From Bacteroidia bacterium (GTDB taxonomy: Bacteria; Bacteroidota; Bacteroidia; NS11-12g; UBA9320): a DNA stretch of 64,000 nt. The notes below the pieces were generated by a model. The model was not told the origin of the DNA, did no database searches, and saw only the letters and a list, made by a program, of their open reading frames with translations. The stretch spans positions 1 through 64,000 of the forward strand of contig JAGYJG010000001.1 of assembly GCA_018402155.1 (NCBI GenBank). Direction: 5' to 3'. Made by a program: the position numbers and the translations under genes. The number at the start of each line of letters is the position of its first letter. Positions within the stretch are counted from its first letter, which is position 1. Below, piece after piece: positions 17,943-27,889 of this stretch.

Positions 17943-20900
17943 ATGAGAGATTCGATATCATTGATTGCTAATACAGGTCTGCAGTTTTATCACTTTAATG
18001 CAACAATTAGTGGAGACATTCAGAAAAATTCAAAATTTCGGTTTGTTGAAAAATTTGATTCATCCAGAAGGCGTTTTTGGTTAGATGAAGTGGTTTGTAT
18101 TTCTAAAGATGAAGATCTTTGGGCAAGAAAGAGTGAATTATTAAAGTTGGGTTATATTACTAAATCTGGAAAGTTATCTGATGAATTAGACACTTCTAAT
18201 CTAGATCTGATTGATTCTACCGAGTTTTTCGAAATCGGAAACTTAAATAAAGTCTTGAATGCTTTTGAAAAAAAATGGATTCCACTACCTTATTTTTGTT
18301 TCAACAAGATTTCTAGTGAAAAATTTGGTCCTACCGATTGGGTTAGGTTATACTTTGAACGCGTCAATGAAACAGATTTAAAATGTGTATTGTTGGTGGA
18401 TACTACGGTTACATCAGATAGTGAGGATGTTTCCACACCTTTTTTGCACGAGAATGCGAATGAAAATATTTTTAGCTTATGCGAAAATGACGAATTAACG
18501 ATCAGTTACCTTGATAAAAATTTCGACTGTGAGTGGATAGAAAATTACATCAGTGGCTTTTTCCATAAACCAAATGCAGAGCTAGAAAAACCTTTTTTAA
18601 AGCATGTAGCCAATTATATATTTTTTATCCGCTTAATAAGAAGTTTAAGCGTGTTTCCGCAGATTAATTTATTGAGAAATGACATTGGTATCATTGATGT
18701 TGACTTAGTTGTAGATATTGGAAACTCTAAAACATGTGCCATTTTATTTGAAAATCCAACTGGACAGCAGTTCCACTTTAATTCGGTTAAAAAACTGGAA
18801 TTGATTGATTTATCCAAACCATTGCAGAAGTATGACGATTCTTTCTCAACACGACTTGTTTTTAAATCATCTAATTTTGTCTCAGGAAATGAGGAAATCA
18901 ATCAATTAAATAAATTCATTTGGCCGAGTCCAGTTCGTATTGGTTACGAGGCAGAGAGTACGATCAATAGCTCTAATATTGAATTGAAGTTGTCGCGTGA
19001 AACACGAACAATGAATTCAAGTCCCAAAAGGTATTTATGGGATGAAAAGATAGCTGATTTAGAATGGGAATTCCACCTTGACGACCCAGAACTCCCTTTT
19101 CAACGCGTGTACAAAAAAGGAGTTTCAGAACAACTAAATTCTGATGGAACCTTTTGTAAAGATGGGATTTTCGGCACAGAAGCTCGTTACGCGCGCAAGT
19201 CGTTGATGACTTTTGTGTATTTAGAAATATTTTCTCACGCCTTTCGTCAAATAAATTCTATTGAGTTTAGAGCACTTCATGGAAATCCATCCTTTAGAAG
19301 AAAAATTAGAAGGGTGGTTGTCTCTTGTCCAACAGCAATGATTAAAACAGAGCAAATTGCCTTGAGACAATGTGCAGAGGATGCCATTAAAATCATTAAT
19401 AATTTAAAATCATATTCCAATTCCATAAACGATTCTAATAAAGATATCTATGATACAGAAGTAAGCGTCATTCCATCGGTGAGAGAATTATCGCTCACTG
19501 ACGATAATTTAGATCAGCGGAGTGAGTGGATTTATGACGAAGCTTCTGCTGCGCAAATGGTCTATCTATACGGTATGATTGTCGATAAGTTTGGAGGGAA
19601 TGCTAAGAAGTTTTATGATGTATTTAAAAGCCCACTTGAAAAATCCGCAGAGTCCAAAAAAGAATTGCGTATAGCTTCTTTCGATGTAGGAGGTGGAACA
19701 TCAGATTTAATGATTACAGATTATGAGCTCAAAGATTCCCAGTATGTAGAGTTAAAGCCTAAGCCTTTGTATTGGGAGAGTTTCAAAATTGCGGGTGATG
19801 ACTTATTAGAACAAATTATTCAGCAGGTAATTATTGAAGGTGAACCCAAAAATGACGATCAGCAAGGATGTTGTGGCGTTATTGAGCAGGAGCTTCGCAA
19901 ACTAGGCAAACCGAATGTAGGAGGGATCTTAAACGGATTCTTTGGGCAAGATAGTAATCGGATTGGTTACAGAGGAAAGTTAATGCGTACCAATTTTGTT
20001 AATCAGATAGCACTGCCAATTGCCAATGAATTTATGGTAAGGGCTCATAAGAACGTTGAACTTACATTAAGTTATTCGGATATTTTTGACAAAATACCTC
20101 CAGGCGAGGATTTACTGAATTATTTTGATACCCATTTCGGCTTCCGTTTTGAAAATTTGAAATGGAAGATATCTAGTAAGCGCTTAAAAGAAATCTGTGA
20201 ACTGGTTTACAATCGCTTATTCAAACAAATTGGTTTGATTTTAAAAGCTTATGATTGTGATATTCTAGTCTTGTCTGGAAGACCTTTCTCTCTAGATGCT
20301 ATGAATGAATTGATGAATAAATCGAACCATTTACCACCGAATAGACAGATTAATTTAAATACTTTTTGGATCGGTCGATGGTATCCATTTGCTGATGATA
20401 ACGGGTATGTGGATGATCCAAAGACCATCGTTTCGGTTGGAAGTTTAATTGCCTTAATGGGCGGGTCTTTATTGAAGCTTGGAGATTTTAGATTGGATAC
20501 ATCTGTTTTGAAACGATCGCTGAACTCCTCTGCAAACTACATTGGAAAAATTAAAAACAATACTATTGAAAAACATATCTTAGATACGAAGATTGCCGAA
20601 GCTAGTTTTCAAGTAACCAGTTTGCCTTTTCAGCTTGGATATAAAAAAATCAATTCCGACAAGTATCCAGGAAGTGTATTGTATTCTTTGCAAATCAATG
20701 AGGGCAGGGTTACGGATATTAGTAAGAAGAAAAAAGGAGATGATTTCGATAAGGTTGTTGATTCTGCTGAGGACCTTAAACATCGTATTCGCTCAAAAAT
20801 GCCATTAACGGTTACAATAAGTCGAGAGTTTGACGAAAACAAAGAACTACTTCGTATTGAAGAAGTAGTGGACGTCGAAGGGAGTGATATATCGAAATTG

Positions 20901-20987
20901 TATTTTGAATTAAGTCCTCAAACCATGACAGACCCTGCTGGGTTTTGGTTAGATACGGGAGAGTTTAAATTAGGTAGAAGATCATAA
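17943..20987 (+). CDS. SrfB-like actin/Hsp70-fold ATPase
   Basis: 1,014 residues, close to the roughly 1,000 of the SrfB family. The actin/Hsp70 nucleotide-binding signature is complete: phosphate-1 loop DIGNSKTCAI (residues 258-267), phosphate-2 loop FDVGGGTSDLM (580-590) and adenosine motif ILVLSGRP (about 774-781). A family-specific region with the Arg-rich RRKIRRVVVSCPTAM lies between. Residues 1-250 are a SrfB-type N-terminal extension. SrfB is named from Salmonella srfABC, described as putative virulence factors; its mechanism is not settled. Its partner gene, SrfC-like, starts 10 bases downstream, as in the known clusters. Membership rests on motif order and the srfC neighbour. Confidence 0.8.
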   Translation: MRDSISLIANTGLQFYHFNATISGDIQKNSKFRFVEKFDSSRRRFWLDEVVCISKDEDLWARKSELLKLGYITKSGKLSDELDTSNLDLIDSTEFFEIGNLNKVLNAFEKKWIPLPYFCFNKISSEKFGPTDWVRLYFERVNETDLKCVLLVDTTVTSDSEDVSTPFLHENANENIFSLCENDELTISYLDKNFDCEWIENYISGFFHKPNAELEKPFLKHVANYIFFIRLIRSLSVFPQINLLRNDIGIIDVDLVVDIGNSKTCAILFENPTGQQFHFNSVKKLELIDLSKPLQKYDDSFSTRLVFKSSNFVSGNEEINQLNKFIWPSPVRIGYEAESTINSSNIELKLSRETRTMNSSPKRYLWDEKIADLEWEFHLDDPELPFQRVYKKGVSEQLNSDGTFCKDGIFGTEARYARKSLMTFVYLEIFSHAFRQINSIEFRALHGNPSFRRKIRRVVVSCPTAMIKTEQIALRQCAEDAIKIINNLKSYSNSINDSNKDIYDTEVSVIPSVRELSLTDDNLDQRSEWIYDEASAAQMVYLYGMIVDKFGGNAKKFYDVFKSPLEKSAESKKELRIASFDVGGGTSDLMITDYELKDSQYVELKPKPLYWESFKIAGDDLLEQIIQQVIIEGEPKNDDQQGCCGVIEQELRKLGKPNVGGILNGFFGQDSNRIGYRGKLMRTNFVNQIALPIANEFMVRAHKNVELTLSYSDIFDKIPPGEDLLNYFDTHFGFRFENLKWKISSKRLKEICELVYNRLFKQIGLILKAYDCDILVLSGRPFSLDAMNELMNKSNHLPPNRQINLNTFWIGRWYPFADDNGYVDDPKTIVSVGSLIALMGGSLLKLGDFRLDTSVLKRSLNSSANYIGKIKNNTIEKHILDTKIAEASFQVTSLPFQLGYKKINSDKYPGSVLYSLQINEGRVTDISKKKKGDDFDKVVDSAEDLKHRIRSKMPLTVTISREFDENKELLRIEEVVDVEGSDISKLYFELSPQTMTDPAGFWLDTGEFKLGRRS

Positions 20988-20997
20988 ATAACGACTC

Positions 20998-23781
20998 ATG
21001 AAAAATTTTGAACAACATATATTAGCCACATTAGAGAAAAACGCAAGCTCTTTTTATAATTCGATTGATAACGCGGATAAGTGGGTAAATAAAAATCTGG
21101 AAAATGAACAAAAAGAGGCTGTATCAATAAAGCTCAAAAATAAAAGAAGAGTAGTTCGGAAAATTATTGAATCTATTGACTCCAAACCAGTGTTTGCTCT
21201 TTTTGGCGGTAGTCAAGTAGGGAAATCATACTTGATAAAAAATGTTTTGAGTATTGATGGAGCTCCTCTTTCTATTCAGCTAGGAAATCAAGAGATAGAC
21301 TTTTTGAAAGATATAAATCCACCTGGAACAGGAGCCGAGAGTACGGGGGTTGTTACGCGCTTTACGATAGATTCAGCCTCACCATTTGAAGAGCATCCAA
21401 TACGTTCGAAGCTTTTAAACACTAAAGATATACTGCTCATTATTTGCGATTCATTTTTTTCGGACTTAAAATCAATCGATTCTTATCCAACTATTGAAGA
21501 GTTTTCAGCACATTGTTCCGAGTTAAAAACGCGTTTTGAAAGTTCAAATACTGTTCAGGACATCTTAGTAGAAGATGATGTTTTTGATATGAAAGATTAT
21601 TTTGAAAAAAACTTTTATAGTGTCAAATTTTACACAGATAACATTACTAAAAGTCATTTCTGGTTTGAAGCCGGAAAACTTATTGCTAAAATACCAGTTG
21701 ATAGTTGGGTGGATGTATTTTCAATTTTGTGGTGTAAAAACCAGAGTTATTCGGAGTTATTTAGTTTATTAATCCAAGAACTTCGTAAAATTAATTTTGT
21801 TTCTGAAATTTATTTAGAAGCGAATACAGTTTTAAGAGGACAGGGAGAAATTTTAGATGTTCAACGATTAAAAGAATTATTTTCCCAATCTGCAAATGCC
21901 CAAGGAAAAAATAAAGAAGGTCAGGTTTCTGAAATCAATATTTCGGTCATAAGTGCGCTTAGTCGAGAAGTATCTTTGACTTGTGACCCCAAGCTTGCGG
22001 AGAAAAAACCGTTTTTAAATAATACTGATTTATTAGATTTTCCTGGTGCCCGAAGTAGACTTGAGCATACAATTGATTCGATTACTAGAGAAGCGATACC
22101 GGATCTCTATTTACGCGGTAAGGTTTCCTACTTATTTAATAAATATTCGGGTGACTATGAAATTAACAACTTGTTGTTTTGTCAAAATGACAAGCAATTA
22201 GATGTTAATGAGCTACCTAGTTTATTAAATGATTGGATTAATACAAATGTTGGTTCAAACGCATTCGATAGAGAGAAAAATTTAGCGAATCTGCCAGTAT
22301 CTCCGCTATTTATCATTTTTACTTTTTTTAATAATCAACTAAAATTTGATACCACTAATGACGATAAAGACGATATAAGTTATAAATGGAATACACGTTT
22401 CTATCGTTTTTTTGAGCAAGAATTAGTTACAGTTAATAACGACTGGCACAAAAGCTGGACGACCTCCAAGCCTTTGTTCAAAAATTTTTATATGCTGCGA
22501 GACTATAAATACTCCGAAGACTTGTTTTCAGGATTTCAGGAGGTGGGAACAGAAACAGGTATTCAACCCCAACGTATTGATTTTATTGACCGTTTGAAAG
22601 AATCATTTACACAGCATGAATTTGTGCAAAAGCATTTTGATCATCCTGAAGAATCTTTTGACCAAGCAGCTTTGCCTAATCAAGATGGTGGTGAGCGAAT
22701 TATAAAGAATTTGGCCCCAGCGGCTAATAATTACGTTAAAATTAAAAATTATGTAACACAGCTACTACATCTGCAAGATGAAATGATTCAACTCTTGGCG
22801 AAATATCATTACAGTGATAATGTCGATGAAATGAGGAAGAAAGCTATTTCTAATAGTTTAAAGGTCCAATTGGAGATGAATCGAGCATTTAGCCAACGTC
22901 AGGAGATGTTTGATCAGTTTTTAACTCTGTTCATGCTCAGTGAGGTGAAAGTATTTAATTATTTGCATGATAATTTAAAAAATGCAGTAGTGCAGGAAGG
23001 GAGCACCTCTGAATATGATTTATTTAAAAGTAGTTTCTCAGGCCTCAGCGATACGAATTCTATTGAAAAAAACTTAGAAATCATTAAAAGTGAGCTTGGC
23101 TTAAGTACCATTGATGAAGTCATTCACATACTAGAAGAACAAGGGATGGAGGTGGACAAACTTTTCCCAAAACAGAATAAAGAATCTACTATTGATACTG
23201 TTCTTTCTGGTATAATTGACCTTTGGAAGAATCAAGTATCTGAGGAAGCTACCGAAGAGTTTTACGCAATGGGGTTTACTGCTGATGCGCTCAAAATTAT
23301 CAGAGAAGCATATGAACGGGCTTTTGAATTCAATGATTTTAATGCTTTTTTGAAACAAATCATTAAGGAGAAATATCAAGGTATTTCGTTGGATACGGAA
23401 ACTGAAAAGTACCTTGCTGCAGTATTGACACAATATTTTAATGAATTTATAGGTCAGTTCGGTGTGAATGAATTACAATTGGATGTATTTCAAAATGTAA
23501 GAACCCTTCAACCGCAGCTTTCACTTTTTGTGGAAAAATATTTACAAGAAAAAAATATGCCAGAAGAAGATTTGTTAGTTGGATTGTTTGATAAACTCGG
23601 TGATGATTCTCTTTCAGCTAAAGATACCAACGCTCTCGTGGAAGGATATAACGGTTATTTGAATAAGTTTAAAATAGCCATGTTGTCTAACTGTGGTTTT
23701 GTTCACTATGATATTGAACAAAATAATGAATTATACCAGTTAATTCAAACTACGCGCGATTATGCATTTGAAATTGATTAA
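20998..23781 (+). CDS. SrfC-like P-loop NTPase (putative virulence-factor family)
   Basis: 927 residues. Walker A is at residues 70-77 (GGSQVGKS), followed by the family-typical FLKDINPPGTGAESTGVVTR block. A Walker B-like DLLDFPGARSR is at 344-354. The remaining 500 residues are helical (EMIQLLAKYHYSDNV..., LFDKLGDDSLSAKDTNALVE), giving a dynamin- or septin-like layout of N-terminal P-loop and long helical stalk. The 'INPPG...TGLVTRF' block is what I remember of SrfC (Virul_Fac) proteins. It directly follows SrfB, as in proteobacterial srfABC operons. Probable role: NTP-driven partner of SrfB at the membrane. Confidence 0.8.
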   Translation: MKNFEQHILATLEKNASSFYNSIDNADKWVNKNLENEQKEAVSIKLKNKRRVVRKIIESIDSKPVFALFGGSQVGKSYLIKNVLSIDGAPLSIQLGNQEIDFLKDINPPGTGAESTGVVTRFTIDSASPFEEHPIRSKLLNTKDILLIICDSFFSDLKSIDSYPTIEEFSAHCSELKTRFESSNTVQDILVEDDVFDMKDYFEKNFYSVKFYTDNITKSHFWFEAGKLIAKIPVDSWVDVFSILWCKNQSYSELFSLLIQELRKINFVSEIYLEANTVLRGQGEILDVQRLKELFSQSANAQGKNKEGQVSEINISVISALSREVSLTCDPKLAEKKPFLNNTDLLDFPGARSRLEHTIDSITREAIPDLYLRGKVSYLFNKYSGDYEINNLLFCQNDKQLDVNELPSLLNDWINTNVGSNAFDREKNLANLPVSPLFIIFTFFNNQLKFDTTNDDKDDISYKWNTRFYRFFEQELVTVNNDWHKSWTTSKPLFKNFYMLRDYKYSEDLFSGFQEVGTETGIQPQRIDFIDRLKESFTQHEFVQKHFDHPEESFDQAALPNQDGGERIIKNLAPAANNYVKIKNYVTQLLHLQDEMIQLLAKYHYSDNVDEMRKKAISNSLKVQLEMNRAFSQRQEMFDQFLTLFMLSEVKVFNYLHDNLKNAVVQEGSTSEYDLFKSSFSGLSDTNSIEKNLEIIKSELGLSTIDEVIHILEEQGMEVDKLFPKQNKESTIDTVLSGIIDLWKNQVSEEATEEFYAMGFTADALKIIREAYERAFEFNDFNAFLKQIIKEKYQGISLDTETEKYLAAVLTQYFNEFIGQFGVNELQLDVFQNVRTLQPQLSLFVEKYLQEKNMPEEDLLVGLFDKLGDDSLSAKDTNALVEGYNGYLNKFKIAMLSNCGFVHYDIEQNNELYQLIQTTRDYAFEID

Positions 23782-23791
23782 ATAGAAAAAA

Positions 23792-24607
23792 ATGGGATTA
23801 GTTTACGCTATAAATGCTGGTGAGTATGTACCAATATCTTTTGGGGATAACTACTTGTATCATCAAAATGATAAAATTGCTAGCTTTTTACTTAAAAATT
23901 ATGGACAAGAATATAAACAAATCTTGGCGAAACCAGTCTTGTCAAATGGAATTGTAAATTGGCATGCCAATTACGATATGGAGCTATCTCGGATTGGTGA
24001 TTTGAATCAGGAAACTCAGGTTAGAATTAAAAAATTATACTGGGAATTAAAAACGCGATTAGATAAAGATATCGATGATTTAGAATATTCTTCCCTTCCT
24101 GAAAAAAAGAAATGGGGATCCATGTTGCGTCAAGTTTTTGACGATGAAAACAATGTAATCTTGTCTGACGGAAACTTTTGGTGCTTATTGTGGGGGTGGA
24201 AGTTCAAAAACAAAACAGAAAATTATTTACCGCCTGAATTTTTAAATCCAGATGCAATTATAATTGAAACAACTGAACCGGAGGAAACACCTGAATTGGA
24301 AGAAATAGTTGAAGAACATGAACCGGTTTCAATACAAGATGTAGAAATCGAAGAGGTTCAAACTCCTATAGATTCAGGTTCTAATACCACTATTTCTAAA
24401 GTTAAACGAAACAATTTCTGGTATAAACTGAAACGATTTTTTAGGAATTTTGTATATCGATATTGGGGACTGTTGTTTTTTATTTTGTTGGTGCTTTTTA
24501 TTTTTTGTTTGGTCCAAAAGTGCACCAGCACAAACTGTCCTGAAATACAAGAACTCAATGAACAGTTGGATGCCTTAAATGAAGAAATTAATAATCGGTG
24601 CTTATAA
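23792..24607 (+). CDS. SrfA-like N-terminal domain protein with membrane span
   Basis: 271 residues. Residues 1-150 resemble the N-terminal domain of SrfA, ending in NVILSDGNFWCLLWGWKF, which aligns with the same region (NNLIYANGENIVLLWGCNFF) of the subtilase fusion at 25847. An acidic linker (EETPELEEIVEEHEP) follows, then a membrane span (about 224-242, YWGLLFFILLVLFIFCLV) and a short Cys-containing tail (QKCTSTNCPEIQEL) with a coiled coil. It sits 10 bases after SrfC, completing an SrfB-C-A set. Expected topology: SrfA-like part in the cytosol, Cys-rich tail in the periplasm. Function inferred from context only. Confidence 0.65.
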   Translation: MGLVYAINAGEYVPISFGDNYLYHQNDKIASFLLKNYGQEYKQILAKPVLSNGIVNWHANYDMELSRIGDLNQETQVRIKKLYWELKTRLDKDIDDLEYSSLPEKKKWGSMLRQVFDDENNVILSDGNFWCLLWGWKFKNKTENYLPPEFLNPDAIIIETTEPEETPELEEIVEEHEPVSIQDVEIEEVQTPIDSGSNTTISKVKRNNFWYKLKRFFRNFVYRYWGLLFFILLVLFIFCLVQKCTSTNCPEIQELNEQLDALNEEINNRCL

Positions 24608-24616
24608 TTAATTAAA

Positions 24617-25168
24617 TTGAAGAGAGTAACCTATGTAAATAGAAAAGAGAAATGGTGGTTCCACGCTGCGCGCGGTATGAACTTGTTTGCGCATAGATTT
24701 TGGTGGCTAGTACTCCTTGTTTTTGTAGTGCTAATAACCTTATTTTATTTTTTCTGTTGGCAACAAAAGGATAAACTATGCGAGGATTCCAAATACGCTT
24801 TAGGCGCTACGAATAACGCAATTGAAAACAGTTCCAACTGCTGTAGTTGCGCTCCTCCTGAAGATGTTATACCTTGTAATACTTCTACTTCTGAAAGTGG
24901 TGGTCAGGGATACCATGAAAACACACATTGGATTGGAAACTATCCAGGAACAATCTTCATCAATTTTGATATGTATAACCAAAAGGATAAAATGGATGTG
25001 TATTACGATAATCAATTAGTGGCATCAACAAATGAAGTAGTTTCCAATAAAGGGACTTTAGAATTCTATTACAGTGCCCAACCAGGAAAACCAAAATATT
25101 GTAGAATAATTATGACAGCTCCGGAGTCTGGAACAGCTTGGGAGTATTTATTGTCTTGTCCTGAATAA
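24617..25168 (+). CDS. Single-pass membrane protein with juxtamembrane Cys cluster (TTG start)
   Basis: 183 residues. The first in-frame start that keeps the N-terminus is TTG at 24617, and its paralogue at 25180 also uses TTG, so the choice is supported. The basic aromatic N-terminus (RKEKWWFHAARGMNLFAHRF) and span (FWWLVLLVFVVLITLFYFF) match the paralogue. Beyond the membrane lies a Cys cluster (SSNCCSCAPPEDVIPC), then a beta-sandwich domain (FINFDMYNQKDKMDVYYDNQ ... TAPESGTAWEYLLSCPE) similar to domains in SrfA proteins. The periplasmic beta domain could bind a ligand or partner; not demonstrated. Confidence 0.6.
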   Translation: MKRVTYVNRKEKWWFHAARGMNLFAHRFWWLVLLVFVVLITLFYFFCWQQKDKLCEDSKYALGATNNAIENSSNCCSCAPPEDVIPCNTSTSESGGQGYHENTHWIGNYPGTIFINFDMYNQKDKMDVYYDNQLVASTNEVVSNKGTLEFYYSAQPGKPKYCRIIMTAPESGTAWEYLLSCPE

Positions 25169-25179
25169 ATTATACTGAT

Positions 25180-25842
25180 TTGAAAAGAAGAATTGAAATA
25201 AAAAGACCTTGGTGGTACACAACCTTAAGAACCATGCATTTCTATGCTTACAAGCATTGGAGTCTTTTTCTTATTGGGTTCTTTTTAGTCATTGGGTTGT
25301 GGTTTTGGTTATGTTATTTACCGTATTGCGCTAATAAAACACAGTGCTGCTCGGTAGAGGATTACAAGAAAAAAGTTCAATCCGCCTCGCTCGCGCTAGA
25401 GGAATGTTGTAATTGTGATCCAAATCTTTCTATTGAACAAAATGAAATTGATGAATTACGAAGAGATTATGGCGGAAATATAGGGGAAATCACCATAACT
25501 CTTGCCTGGCAAACAATTGATGACCTTGACCTATATTTAGTCGAACCTTCGGGAGAAATAATCAATTTTGAAAACAGAAAATCAAGATCTGGTGGTGAGT
25601 TAGACATAGATAAAAATGCAGGCGAAAGTGTAACAGGAAACCCTATTGAAAACATCTTTTATGCCTCCAAGCCTCAAAGTGGAAAATATACAATACATGT
25701 GCATTACTTTGGTAATAATTCGGCTGCCTATTCTATTCCGTATAAAGTGTATATTAATATTGGCACAGGGTCTAAAGAACTTACAGGAACGCACTATAAT
25801 GTGGGGGAGATGCATACCATTTATGAACTTATAATCCCTTAA
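25180..25842 (+). CDS. Membrane-anchored DUF2135 protein (TTG start)
   Basis: 220 residues. It is paralogous in its N-terminus to the preceding gene: basic aromatic leader (KRPWWYTTLRTMHFYAYKHW), span (LFLIGFFLVIGLWFWLCYL) and Cys clusters (TQCCSVEDY, EECCNCDPN). Residues about 100-200 form a DUF2135 domain, recognised from TIDDLDLYLVEPSGEIINF, SRSGGELDIDKNAG, NPIENIFYASK and GKYTIHVHYFG. DUF2135 is a beta-sandwich found next to von Willebrand-type and other secreted modules. Start is TTG at 25180 by alignment with its neighbour. The probable location of the globular domain is the periplasm. Confidence 0.7.
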   Translation: MKRRIEIKRPWWYTTLRTMHFYAYKHWSLFLIGFFLVIGLWFWLCYLPYCANKTQCCSVEDYKKKVQSASLALEECCNCDPNLSIEQNEIDELRRDYGGNIGEITITLAWQTIDDLDLYLVEPSGEIINFENRKSRSGGELDIDKNAGESVTGNPIENIFYASKPQSGKYTIHVHYFGNNSAAYSIPYKVYINIGTGSKELTGTHYNVGEMHTIYELIIP

Positions 25843-25846
25843 AATA

Positions 25847-27883
25847 ATGGTCATATTAAACAAATTTAATACATCTGTTTACCCAGTGATTCTTGACAAT
25901 GGACAGCCTCTCTTTCAAAGAAGAGAAATGATCCAGGGGTTTATTCGCAAAAATCTACCTTTTTTAGACTCAATTTACTTGGCAAATCCAAAACTTAAAG
26001 AGGATAAAATTGAGTTTTCTACTGATTTACTTTACATACTAAAGCCAATTGAAGATTTTACATTGAATGAAAAAAATGAAGTTCTTCAACGCTATAACAA
26101 GGCGATTTATCAAATTGAAGATTTTTTTCTAAACTATGCTGCCGGCGACTCAAAATCCATTGGGCACTGGGAAAAGATACTTAAAAGTGTATTCCACCCG
26201 GCAAACAACTTGATCTATGCCAATGGCGAAAATATAGTGCTACTTTGGGGCTGTAACTTTTTTAATGAAGAAGAAAATTACCTACCTCGAGAGCAAGTGG
26301 CATTTGATTTAGACCAGGAGACAGAGGAAATGGCCATTCCCGATGAAGAAACCGTCGATGAACAAAACATACCTATTGAAGAAGAAGTAGTCGTTAGTTC
26401 AGTTGTGAATGCTATGAATAGTAATGTTCCATCACCAAATAAAACGGATAATATCATCCACGTAAGAAGTAATAAACATAATCCAAGAAGTTTTTTAAAT
26501 AGATATTTCACAGGTGTTATCGACTTTTTAAAGAGAGGATGGGGGTTTATTCTTTTATTATTATTGCTTTTTATTTGGTTAAACGATCAGTACTGCATGA
26601 ATTGCGACAATTTTGAAACGATTGTTGACCTAGAAAAAGAAAATGCCCAAGTGTACCTCCCTCCGTGGCAAGGTATTCGACCGCCAATTGATCCAATTGA
26701 TATAGGGTTTGATGAAGATTCCCTTTTTATAATTGCAAATAATCGTGTCAACGTGGCCCTAAAAAATAGGCAAAAAGATTTTTATCCGTTTATCAATGAA
26801 CTCGGGGAGTCTTTTTTAAACGAAAACAGAGAAATCATCTATTACAACGAAGAAACAGCGCGCATTCAATTGCAATTTGATGCAGCATCAGAACCGAATT
26901 TTAAAGATGAATTGCGCCGTGCAATGCCTTATTACGAGTTACTGATTTGGGATGAAAGTATTTTTGTGAGTTCGTTTCGGGGATTCAATGATCCATTCCT
27001 TACCCAGCCAGAAAAAAGCTGGTACTTAAAAATGATTGGAATGGACAAAGCCTGGCAAATCACAACAGGAAACAAGGATATTGTGGTAGCAGTAGTGGAT
27101 GATGGCTTTGATTTAAATCACCCTGAACTGCGGAATACTTCAATCGTCAATAAATACCATTTGATTGAACAAAGAAATCAAGTTTATGGAACCCCAACAC
27201 TGAGTCATGGCACACATGTTTCTTCCATATTATTGGGTGGTGCTAATAATAACAAGGGCTTACTGGGTATTTCACCCGATGTTTCCTTTCTACCGATACA
27301 GATTGGCAGCCAATCATCACCTTATTTCACCAATACAGATGTGATTGACGGAATTTTATATGCCCTTAAAAATAAAGCGAGTGTCATCAATTTATCCTTG
27401 GGCAAGCAATTCTCCCCCCAAATTGAGTCTTTGCCGGAAAGTAGGCAAAAGGAACTGATTGCGAACTTTGGCAACGATGAAGAAGCCTTTTGGAAAGAAC
27501 TATTTGAGATAGCTGATTCGCAAAATACTACAATTGTAATCGCTGCGGGTAATAGCGGTATTTTAGCAGGTATTGATCCCATGCAACGATATGAAAACGC
27601 CATTATTGTTGGTGCAGTAGACCGCCGCATGCAAATGGCTGAGTTTAGCAATTACGGGAATTATAATACAGTGCAAGCCCCTGGAGTACAAATTGTAAGT
27701 GCGATACCGGGTAACGCTTTTGAAGCTAAGGACGGCACAAGTATGGCTGCTCCAATCGTGGCTGGCGCTGTTGCTTTATACAAATCATTGCACCCAAATG
27801 CGAGCAATCAGGAGATAAAAAATAAACTCGTCCAAACTGCTCAGCAGGGAGGCATAGTTAATGTAGAATTATTATTGAAATAG
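25847..27883 (+). CDS. SrfA-like domain fused through a membrane span to a subtilisin-like protease
   Basis: 678 residues. Residues 1-155 are SrfA-like (VILDNGQPLFQRREMIQGFI ... FNEEENYLPRE), as in the gene at 23792. An acidic linker (EETVDEQNIPIEEEVVV) and a span (about 231-248, GWGFILLLLLLFIWL) lead to a Cys pair (YCMNCDN). The C-terminal half is an S8 protease with a complete triad: Asp418 (AVVDDGFDLNHPEL), His454 (HGTHVSSILLG), Ser632 (GTSMAAPIVAG), and the oxyanion Asn in AAGNSG. The region 280-390 before it may be a prodomain. Predicted topology puts the protease outside the cytosolic membrane with the SrfA-like domain inside. Such a fusion ties proteolysis to the Srf complex. Confidence 0.8.
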   Translation: MVILNKFNTSVYPVILDNGQPLFQRREMIQGFIRKNLPFLDSIYLANPKLKEDKIEFSTDLLYILKPIEDFTLNEKNEVLQRYNKAIYQIEDFFLNYAAGDSKSIGHWEKILKSVFHPANNLIYANGENIVLLWGCNFFNEEENYLPREQVAFDLDQETEEMAIPDEETVDEQNIPIEEEVVVSSVVNAMNSNVPSPNKTDNIIHVRSNKHNPRSFLNRYFTGVIDFLKRGWGFILLLLLLFIWLNDQYCMNCDNFETIVDLEKENAQVYLPPWQGIRPPIDPIDIGFDEDSLFIIANNRVNVALKNRQKDFYPFINELGESFLNENREIIYYNEETARIQLQFDAASEPNFKDELRRAMPYYELLIWDESIFVSSFRGFNDPFLTQPEKSWYLKMIGMDKAWQITTGNKDIVVAVVDDGFDLNHPELRNTSIVNKYHLIEQRNQVYGTPTLSHGTHVSSILLGGANNNKGLLGISPDVSFLPIQIGSQSSPYFTNTDVIDGILYALKNKASVINLSLGKQFSPQIESLPESRQKELIANFGNDEEAFWKELFEIADSQNTTIVIAAGNSGILAGIDPMQRYENAIIVGAVDRRMQMAEFSNYGNYNTVQAPGVQIVSAIPGNAFEAKDGTSMAAPIVAGAVALYKSLHPNASNQEIKNKLVQTAQQGGIVNVELLLK

Positions 27884-27889
27884 AATATC

